Position numbers and translations under genes: made by a program. DNA of 64,000 bases. Origin: Amycolatopsis sp. A133 (GTDB taxonomy: Bacteria > Actinomycetota > Actinomycetes > Mycobacteriales > Pseudonocardiaceae). The notes below the pieces were generated by a model. That model was given only the letters and a program-made list of their open reading frames with translations, was not told the DNA's origin and made no database searches. Shown here piece after piece: positions 50,433 to 59,000 of this stretch. Positions within the stretch are counted from its first letter, which is position 1; each line of letters opens with the position of its first letter. The stretch lies in assembly GCF_031082405.1 (NCBI RefSeq), contig NZ_JAVHJU010000057.1, positions 372,001 through 436,000 of the forward strand. Reading direction: 5' to 3'.

Positions 50433-51451
50433 CGGCTTCTCCCGTCGACGATCCGGACGTGCCCCGGCCGCGGGGGTGGCGGTCGCCGCGGGTCGAACGC
50501 CAGCACCCCGGGCCCGGCCGGTTCGAAGCCGGCGAACCGCAGCGTCACCAGCATGACCCGGTTGGCGGCGGTGGGCACAAAACGGGCGACGGGACGCCGT
50601 CCGCGCGCGAGGGCGTCCCGCACGAGGTGGCCGAGCAGCACGGTGCCGATCCCGCGGTTGAGCACCCGGCACGACGTCAGCAGCAGTTCCAGGACCGTGT
50701 CGGGGCCGTTGTGGTGGAGGACGGCGAGCCCGACCGTGCCGTGCGCGCCGAACCGGTCGGCCACGTCCGCGACCAGCACCTCGTGCTCGCGGGAAGCGCA
50801 CAGCTCGCGCAGCTGCGCGGCGTCGAGGGTGCGGCCGGTGGTGTTGAGCTGGTGGGTCCGGAGGGTGAGTTCGTGCGCGCGGGCGAAGTCGTCCTCGGTG
50901 GCGGGCCGCACGGTCATCGCGAGCCCGAGCGAGGCGAGGAATTCGGGCGGCGAACCGGGGAACGCGCGTTCCGCCGCGGCCCGGTCCCGTTCGGCGAGGT
51001 ACCGGTGGCGGCGGCGCCGCGACTCGCCGGTCACCACCTCCGGCCGGAACTCGGCCAGCCCGGGGAACTCGCCGACCCGCTCGGCGGGGTAGCAGCGGAC
51101 CATCGGCAGCGCGGCGGCGACCTCGGCGCGCTCGGCCGGGTCGTTGTCGGCGAAGGCGATCGTGTCCAGGCCGAGGTTCAGCTCCGCGGCGATGCGGCGG
51201 ATGGCCGCGGACTTCTCGCCCCAGCCGACTTCGACCGCGCAGAACAGCTCCGCCAGGCCGTGTTCGGCGAGGTGCCCGGTGGCGCGCGCGAACTCGCCCC
51301 GGCCCGCCACGGCGTGCAGGATCCCGCGCCGGTCCAGCGTGTGCAGCGCGGCCACCGCGGCGGGGAACGGCCGGGGCCGGTCGCCTTCGAGCACGACGCC
51401 GTCCCAGAGCGTGTCGTCGAGGTCCCACACCAGGCACTTGACCGGGTTCAC
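50429..51451 (-). CDS. fkbH: FkbH-like glyceryl-ACP-forming HAD enzyme
   Basis: A 340-aa protein of the FkbH family, which takes 1,3-bisphosphoglycerate, removes a phosphate and loads glycerate on an ACP. The HAD motif is VWDLDDTLWDG at the N terminus; the second-half acceptor domain carries LTLRTHQLNTTGR, SCRVLNRGIGTVLL and the GNAT-like end. The length is close to the usual 360. GTG at 51451 with a 4-bp overlap to the dehydrogenase stop. Its product would be glyceryl-S-ACP on the FkbJ-type carrier encoded at the head of the operon. Confidence 0.93.
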   Translation of the reverse strand: MNPVKCLVWDLDDTLWDGVVLEGDRPRPFPAAVAALHTLDRRGILHAVAGRGEFARATGHLAEHGLAELFCAVEVGWGEKSAAIRRIAAELNLGLDTIAFADNDPAERAEVAAALPMVRCYPAERVGEFPGLAEFRPEVVTGESRRRRHRYLAERDRAAAERAFPGSPPEFLASLGLAMTVRPATEDDFARAHELTLRTHQLNTTGRTLDAAQLRELCASREHEVLVADVADRFGAHGTVGLAVLHHNGPDTVLELLLTSCRVLNRGIGTVLLGHLVRDALARGRRPVARFVPTAANRVMLVTLRFAGFEPAGPGVLAFDPRRPPPPRPGHVRIVDGRSR

Positions 51452-52551
51452 GGCCGCCACCGCAACGCGTACCCGCCGAGCTGCTGTTCGGCGACCTCGT
51501 CGGCGCCTTCGATGATCCGCATGACCTTGGCGTCGCGGAAGAACCGGCCCACCAGGCTGTCTTCCGCGCAGCCCGCCGCCCCGAGGACCTGCCCGGCCCG
51601 GTCGGCGACCGCGGCGGCCGCACCGGCCGCGACGTACTTGGCCAGCACGGTCCCGGCCACCGCGGCCGGCTCGCCGCCGTCCCGCTGGGCCGCGGCGCGG
51701 ATGCACAGCTCGCGCGCGGCGCTGGTGTCGGCCAAGCTGCGCCCGAGCAGCGCCCGCACTGCCGGGTGCTCGGCCAGCCGCACACCGCCCTGGACGCGGT
51801 CCGAAGCGTGGGCCGCGGCGGCGCGCAGACAGGCCTCCGCCATGCCGACGCAGCCCCAGGCGACGGTGAACCGCCCGTGGTCCAGCGCCGTCGCCACGAC
51901 GTGGGACAGGCCGAACCCCGGCGGGGCGAGCAGGTTCCCGGCCGGCACGAGCACGCCGTCGAAGCGGACGTGGGCGAGCTGGGCCGCGCGCAGCCCCAGC
52001 TGGCCCCGCACCGGCTCGATCGCCGTGCCGGGCCGGTCGGCCTCGACCAGCACGGCGACGGGACGGCCCGCGCAGGTGGCGAGCACCAGGAAGACGTCGG
52101 CGACCTGCCCGAAGGTGACCCACAGCTTGCGGCCCCGCAGGCGCACCTGCCCGGCTTCGCGCTCGGCGGAGGTGGTCACGGCCGACAGGTCGCTCCCGGC
52201 GCCGGGTTCGGTGGCCGCGAACCCGGCCAGCACGTCCCCGCGGGCCAGCCCCGGCAACCAGCGGGCGCGCTGCTCGGGGGTGCCCCAGCGCCGGACGGCC
52301 GCGGCGACCATGCCCTGCACCGTGATCAGGGCTCGCAACGCACTGCACACACCACCGAAATCGGCGCACAGCTCGCCGAGCTCGGCCTGGGTGCGGCCGG
52401 CGCCACCGGCGGAGGCGGGCAAGTCGGCGGCGAGGAAACCCGCGTGCGCCAGGGCTTTGACGACGTCCGCCGGCACGGCGCCGCGGGCGTCCCAGTCCGC
52501 GGCGCCAAGCCGCACCTCGGCCGCGAACGCGGCGGAGTCCATTGTGGTCAC
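51448..52551 (-). CDS. fkbI: Acyl-CoA dehydrogenase-like extender-unit enzyme (FkbI-type)
   Basis: A 367-aa flavoenzyme. Motifs: ADLPASAGGAGRTQAELGEL, GFAATEPGAGSDLSAVTTSA, RKLWVTFGQVADVFLVLAT and the C-terminal FFRDAKVMRIIEGADEVAEQ. FkbI-type enzymes oxidise the C3 of the tartronate-semialdehyde-like ACP intermediate during methoxymalonyl-ACP formation. The GTG start overlaps the ACP stop by 4 bp. Full length and undamaged. Assignment over a generic acyl-CoA dehydrogenase rests on its place between FkbJ- and FkbH-type genes. Confidence 0.88.
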   Translation of the reverse strand: MTTMDSAAFAAEVRLGAADWDARGAVPADVVKALAHAGFLAADLPASAGGAGRTQAELGELCADFGGVCSALRALITVQGMVAAAVRRWGTPEQRARWLPGLARGDVLAGFAATEPGAGSDLSAVTTSAEREAGQVRLRGRKLWVTFGQVADVFLVLATCAGRPVAVLVEADRPGTAIEPVRGQLGLRAAQLAHVRFDGVLVPAGNLLAPPGFGLSHVVATALDHGRFTVAWGCVGMAEACLRAAAAHASDRVQGGVRLAEHPAVRALLGRSLADTSAARELCIRAAAQRDGGEPAAVAGTVLAKYVAAGAAAAVADRAGQVLGAAGCAEDSLVGRFFRDAKVMRIIEGADEVAEQQLGGYALRWRP

Positions 52552-52832
52552 GGGAGCCCGCCCGCGCGTTTCCGGAGCACGAAGCCGGTGACGCGGTTCA
52601 TGGTCCGGAAATTGTCGAGGTCCAGGTCTTCGACCGCGACTTCGATGCCGAACCGGCGTTCGACGTGCGCCACCAGCTCCAGGGCCAGCAGCGAATTCAC
52701 CAGTCCCAGTGCGAAGTAGTCTTCGTCGGGCCCGGGGGCGTTCCCGCCGGTCGCCGTGGCGAAGAACCCGGTCAGCTCCGCCAGGATTTCTTCGGCGGCG
52801 ACGTCCGCGCCCACCGGCTGCTGGCCTGCCAC
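52548..52832 (-). CDS. fkbJ: Acyl carrier protein for the extender unit (FkbJ-type)
   Basis: A 94-aa ACP with the serine in GLVNSLLALELVAHVE and the following EDLDLDNFRTMN, both characteristic of FkbJ carriers, which hold glycerate through its conversion to hydroxy- or methoxymalonyl. First gene of the leftward operon; the promoter must lie in the 254 bp shared with the divergent NRPS gene. The carrier then docks on an acyltransferase for loading a PKS module, but the only AT visible in this window is degenerate. Confidence 0.93.
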   Translation of the reverse strand: MAGQQPVGADVAAEEILAELTGFFATATGGNAPGPDEDYFALGLVNSLLALELVAHVERRFGIEVAVEDLDLDNFRTMNRVTGFVLRKRAGGLP

Positions 52833-53086
52833 GCGCCCTCCCTCGACGATTTCCCCCGCCCCGAAGCTAACACGCCCCGGGTGCGGCCGACGGCGCCGAA
52901 CGGCGTAATCGCCTAATATGTCCTTAGTGGACGATCAATTTCCCTTGTGGCCGAGTGCAATTATGGACAGTGACGGCCGGTCCCTCGTTCGGCGGCTTGC
53001 CGCTGGTGCGAGGCCGCTGGAAGTATCCGGAGTTCGTCACCGCCGGGAAAAACCATTCCGGCATTGTGTCTGGGGAAATTCTGGGG
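52833..53086. promoter_or_regulatory. Divergent promoter region of cluster 2
   Basis: AT-richer DNA around 52905-52970 contains the short dyad GGCGTAATCGCC, TAATAT-like -10 candidates and GTCCTTAGTGGAC, an inverted repeat with 4-bp arms. No GTCA heptamer array at 11-bp spacing is present, unlike cluster 1. GGGGAAA (53072-53078) is the likely ribosome-binding site of the NRPS. Confidence 0.5.
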
Positions 53087-56000
53087 ATGACAGCCACGAC
53101 TGAACCATCGAGCGGCATCGGCGACGTGCTCGCGGACCGGGCGTCCCGCGACCCCGCGGCGACCGCACTGGTCTGCGGCCGGGACCGCCTGAGCTACGCG
53201 GAACTGGCCGCACGCAGCGACGAAGTGGCGGCGCGCCTGGCCGCGCGGGGCGCCGGCCCGGAGAGCCGGGTCGGACTCCTCGTCGAGCGCGGGGTCGACA
53301 TGGTGGTGGCGGTGTTCGGAGTGTTGCGAGCGGGGGCGGCGTACGTGCCGTTGGAGCCGGAGCACCCGCAGCGGCACCGGGCTTCGCTGCTCGCCGACGC
53401 CGGGGTGACGCTGGTGCTGACCGAGCCGGGGCTGGCGGGTGGGTTGCCGCCGGGGTGCGTACCGGTGTTCGTGACGGACAGTGGCGCGGGTGCCCCGGAT
53501 GGCGGCGCTGGGATCTCGCCCGGTTGCGGGGCAGGTGGCGAGATTGGCGGGACCCAGCCTGACTGCATGCCGGCGACGGCCGCGCCGGGGCACAGCGATT
53601 CCGCTGGGATCCCGCCCGGCTCGGTGGCGAGTGGCGAGACCGGCGCAACCCGGTCCGACTGCGTGCCGCCGACGAGCTCTCCCGCCTCGGCCGCGCCCGG
53701 CGGTTCCGCTGGCACCTCACCCGACTCGGTGGCGAGCGGCGAGACCGGCGCAACCCGGCCGAACTGCGTCCCGCCGTCGAGCATTCCCGCCCCGGCTGCG
53801 CCCGGCGGTTCCGCCGGCACCCCACCCGACTCGGTGGCGAGCGGCGAGACCGGCGCAACCCGGCCGAACTGCGTCCCGCCGACGAGCACTCCCGCCCCGG
53901 TCGCGCCCGGCGGTTCCACCGGCACCCCACCCGACTCGGTGGCGAGCGGCGACACCGGCGCAACCCGGCCCGACACCACCACCCCACCCCGCCCGCGGAC
54001 CCGGCCCGACAACCTCGCCTACGTGCTCTACACCTCCGGCTCGACCGGCCGCCCCCGGGGCGTGCTCGGCACCCACCGCGGGCTGCGCCGCCTCTTCGCC
54101 GCCCACCGCGTGGCCCTCTTCGAGCCCGCCGCCCGGGCCGCGGGCGGGCGGCGGCTGCGGGTTGCGCACACCGCCCCCCTCTCCTTCGACGCCTCCTGGG
54201 TTCCGCTGCTGTGGATGCTGGACGGCCACGAACTGCACGTCCTGGACCGGCGGGATCCGCGGGCCACGGTGGCCGCGCTGGCGGCCGCGCGGGTCGACGT
54301 TCTTGATGAGACCCCCTCCTACCTGCGGGTGCTGCTGCTCGCCGGGCTGCTCGACGGGCCCGGGCGGCCCCGGGTCGTCCTCGCCGGTGGGGAGCCGGTC
54401 GATCCGGAGCTGGGTGCCGCGCTCGCCGCCGCCGGGGTGACCGTCCACAACGTCTACGGCACCACCGAGACCACTGTGGACAGTCTGCTCTGCCCGGCGC
54501 GGACCGAAGGACCTCCGGTGCTCGGCAGGCCCGTCGCCGGGACGCGCGCCCAGGTGCTGGACGCCGGGCTGCGGCCGGCCGCGGAAGGAGAGCTCTGCCT
54601 GTCCGGAGACGGGCTCGCCCGCGGCTACCTCGGCCGGCCCGGGGCGACCGCGGCCGCGTTCGTGGCCGATCCGGCCGGGCCGCCCGGCTCGCGGATGTAC
54701 CGCACCGGCGACCGGGTGCGCCGGCGGGACGACGGGCTGCTGGACTTCCTCGGCCGCGCCGACGGGCAGGTCAAGATCCGCGGCATCCGCGTCGACCCCG
54801 CCGAAGCCGAAGCGGCCCTGCTGAGCCACCCCGAACTGGCCGCCGCGGCGGTCGTGGCGCGGCGGGACGGCCGCGACGCCGACCACCTGGTCGCCTACGT
54901 CGTCCCGGTCACCGCTCCCGCACCGCCGCCCGCGCGGCTGCGGGCCTTCCTGCGCGGCCGCGTCCCGGAGCACCTGGTGCCCGCCCGGTTCGTCGAGCTG
55001 GCCGCCCTGCCGCTGACCGGCCGCGGCAAGCTCGACCGCCGGGCGCTGCCCGAGCCCGCCGGCCCCGCCGAAACGGTCACGGCGCCGCGGAACCCGGCGG
55101 AGGAGCTGGTCGCCGGGATCTGGCGCGAGGCACTCGGCGTACCCCACGTCGGCGTCTCGGACGACTTCGTCGAGCTGGGCGGGGACTCGATCCTCGCGAT
55201 GCGGGTGGCCGGCACGCTCAACCGGCGCTGGGGGACGGCGCTGCCCGCCCAGGCCGTCTTCGAACACCGGACGGTCGCCGGGCTCGCGGCGGCGCTCCCC
55301 GCCGCGCACACCGGCCGCGCACCGGCCCGGACGACACCGGGCACCGCGCTCTCGTCCGGGCAGGAGCGGCTCTGGTTCCTCGACCAGCTCTCTCCGGGCG
55401 GGGCCGAGTACAACACCAGCGCCGGTTACCGGCTGCGCGGGCCCCTGTCGCTCGACGCGCTGTCCGCCGCGCTCACGGCCTTGGCCGAGCGCCACGAGTC
55501 GCTGCGCACCACGTTCCCCACCGTGCGCGGGCGGGGGGTCCAGGTCGTCGGGCCGCCGCGGGAGGTCCGGCCGGACGTCCGTGCCGCCGGAGACATCGAG
55601 CGGGACCTGCTCGCCGAGGTGCAGCGGCCCTTCGACCTCGCCCGCGGCCCGCTGTTCCGCGCGACGGTGTTCGAGCTCGGCGAGGACGACCACCTCCTGG
55701 TGCTGGTGCTGCACCACATCGTCACCGACGGCTGGTCCATGGGCGTCCTCGCCGTCGAGCTCGGCCGGTTGTACTCCGACGCGGCGGCCGAGCTGCCCCC
55801 GTTGCCGTTGCGGTACGCCGACTTCGCCGCCTGGCAACGCGACCGCCTCGCCGGGTCCGAGCCGGACGACCGGATCGCCTACTGGGAGCGGCAGCTGTCC
55901 GGGGTGCCCGCGCTGGAGCTGCCCACCGACCGGCCGCGGCCCGCGGTGCGCGGGACGGCGGGCGCGACCCACCGGTTCACCGTGCCCGCCGCCACCACCA

Positions 56001-59000
56001 CGCGGCTGGCCGCACTCGGCCGGGAACGCGGCGCCACGCTCTTCATGACCCTGATCGCGGCGGCGCAAGTGCTCTTCGCCCGCTACACGGGCCAGCGCGA
56101 CGTCGCGCTCGGCACGGTCACCGCCGGGCGGTCCTGGGACGAACTCGCGGGCCTCGTCGGTTTCTTCGTCAACACCGTCGTGATCCGCTCCCGCCTCGAC
56201 GGCGACCCGTCCTTCGCGGACTTCCTGGCCGGCGTCCGCTCCACCGTGCTCGACGCGATGGCCCACGACGACGTCCCGTTCGGCCGCCTGGTCGAGCTGC
56301 TCGCCCCGGACCGCGACGCGAGCCGGTCGCCGCTGGTGAACGTGATGGTGGTGCTGCAGAACGCGCCGTCGGCGGTGCCGGAACTGAGCGGGCTGGTGGT
56401 CGAGGAGCTCGACCTGCCCCGGCGGTCGGCGCAGTTCGACCTCACGGTGGAGTTCGAGCCGCGGGACGGCGGCCTGCGCACCACCGTCGAGTACAGCACC
56501 GAGCTGTTCGAGCCCGGCACGATCCGGCGGCTGGCCGAAAACCTGCTCACGCTGCTCACGGGCATCGCCGACGACCCGGGGCGGCGGTTGTCCCGGCTGA
56601 CGTTCCCGGCGCCCGGGCAACGGCGGGAGCTGCTGGCGGTGGGCCGTTCGACGGCGGAGGGGCCCGGGCTGACCGTGCCGGACGTCTTCGCCGAGCGCGT
56701 CCGCGAGCGCCCGGACGCGGTCGCGGTGACCTGCGCCGGCACCGCCCTGACCTACCGGGAGCTGGACACGTGCGCCGACCGGCTCGCACGCAGGCTGAGC
56801 GCGCACGGCGCCGATCCGGACGTCCGGATCGGCCTGTGCGTACCGCGGGGGATCGACGCGGTTGTGGGCATGCTGGCCGTCCTGAAGGCCGGCGGCGCCT
56901 ACGTCCCGCTCGACCCCCGCTACCCGGACGAACGATTGGCGTTGCTGCTGGCGGATTCCGGGGCCGCGGTGGTGCTCACGACGCCGGAGGTGCGAGACCG
57001 GGTGCCTCGCGGGGCGCGCGTGCTGACCCTGGACGACGGGTGGGAACCCGACCGGCCCGGTGACTCCCCGGTGAGCCGGGCCCGGCCGGGGAACCTGGCC
57101 TGCGTGCTCTACACGTCCGGTTCGTCGGGCCGGCCGAAGGGCGTGCTGATCGAGCACCGTTCGGTGACCCGGCTGTGCGCCGACCCGTACGCCCGGCTCG
57201 GCCCGGACGACGTCTCGACGCAGTACGCGCCGCTGTCGTTCGATGCCTCGACGCTGGAGATCTGGGGTGCGCTGCTGTCCGGGGCGCGGCTGGCGATCGA
57301 CTCCGAAGACGTGCCGTCGGTCGAGGCGCTCGGCGCGTTCGCCCGCGCCGAGGGCGTGACCGCGCTCTGGCTGACCGCGGGGATGTTCCACGAGGTCGCG
57401 GCGGCCGACCCCGGCGTGTTCGCGGGCCTGCGGCGGCTCGTTTCCGGGGGCGACGTCTTGTCGCCGCAGCAGTGCGCGACCGTCCTGCGCCGGTGGCCGG
57501 AGCTGGAGCTGGTCAACGGCTACGGGCCCACCGAGGGCACCACGTTCACCGCCTGCCACCGGGTCCGGGCCGCCGACGGGGGTCGCCCGGTGCCGATCGG
57601 GCGGCCGATCACCGGCACGCGCTGCCTGGTGCTGGACCGCAACCTCGACCCCGTGCCGGCCGGCGTGCCCGGCGAGCTGTACATCGGCGGCAGCGGCCTG
57701 GCCCGCGGCTACCTGGACCGGCCCGGGCTGACGGCCGACCGGTTCGTGGCCGACCCGTTCGGCGACGGCACCCGGCTGTACCGCACCGGCGACGTCGTCC
57801 GCTGGCGCGCCGGCGAGGAGTGGGTGCTGGACTTCCTCGGCCGGTCCGACGACCAGGTCAAGATCCGCGGCTTCCGGATCGAGGTGGGCGAGGTCGAGGC
57901 GGCGCTGCGGCGGCACCCGGACGTCGCCGAAGCCGTCGTGCTGGCCCGGGAGGACACCCCCGGCCACAAGCGGCTGGCCGGCTACGTCGTCCCGCGCCGC
58001 CCGGTCGAGGCCGGTGTGCTGCGGGAATTCCTCGGCCAGAGCCTGCCCGGCCACCTCGTCCCCGGCGCGCTGGTGTTGCTCGACCGGTTCCCGCTGACAC
58101 CGCAGGGCAAGATCGACCGCCGGGCGCTGCCGGCCCCGCGGCCGGGGACCGCCCGCGCCCGCACCGCGCCCCGCGGGCCGGCCGAGGAGCTGGTGACCCG
58201 GGTGTGGGCCGAGGTGCTCGGCGTGGAGCACGTCGGGGCGGCGGACAACTTCTTCGAGCTCGGCGGCGATTCGATCCTCGGCATCCAGGTCGTGGCGCGG
58301 GCCCGGCAGCTCGGGCTGCGGCTGAGCGCCAAGGACGTCTTCCTCCGCCAGACCCCGGCCGAGCTGGCCGCGGCCGGGGTCTGGGCGGAACCGGCGGCCC
58401 GCGAGGCGCCCCGGCCGTCCGGGCCGGTGCCGCTGTCCCCGGTCCAGCACTGGTTCTTCGCGACGATCACCGAGCACCCCGGGCACTTCACGCAGTGGGT
58501 GTCGGCCGAACTCGCCGCGGACACCGACCTCACGGTACTGCGCACGGCCGTCGAGGCGCTGGTCCGCCACCACGACGCGCTCCGCCTGCGCTTCCGGCAC
58601 GTCGGCGGCGAGTGGCGGCAGGAGTACGCGGAAACCGTGCCGGACACTGTGTTCCGCGTTGGTCCTGTGTCCACTATGGATTTCTTCGAGCTCGACGGCG
58701 GTGCGTTGTTCACGGCGGTGGCGGACGGCTCGCGCCTGCTCCTGGCCGCCCACCACCTCGTCGTGGACGGCGTTTCGTGGCGGATCCTGCTGGCGGACCT
58801 GCGCACGGCCTACCGGGCGGCCCGCGCCGGACGGCCGGTGGAGCTGCCCCCGCGGACGACCTCGTTCGGCGAGTGGTCCCGCCGCCTGGCGGCCCACGTG
58901 GCGGCGGGCGGCTTCGACGACCAGCTCGCGTTCTGGAACCGGGCGATCGACGGCGCCGAGGCACCGCCCGACGGCCGTCCGGGCCCGCAGCGCACGGTGA

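Noticed and set aside
49596..52832. Fatty-acid beta-oxidation genes
   Set aside because: The FkbH-type HAD protein and FkbJ-type ACP with overlapping starts mark an ACP-linked extender-unit operon instead.
53600..53990. Assembly artefact explaining the 105-bp repeats
   Set aside because: Units differ from each other at several positions and keep the frame; still worth long-read confirmation.
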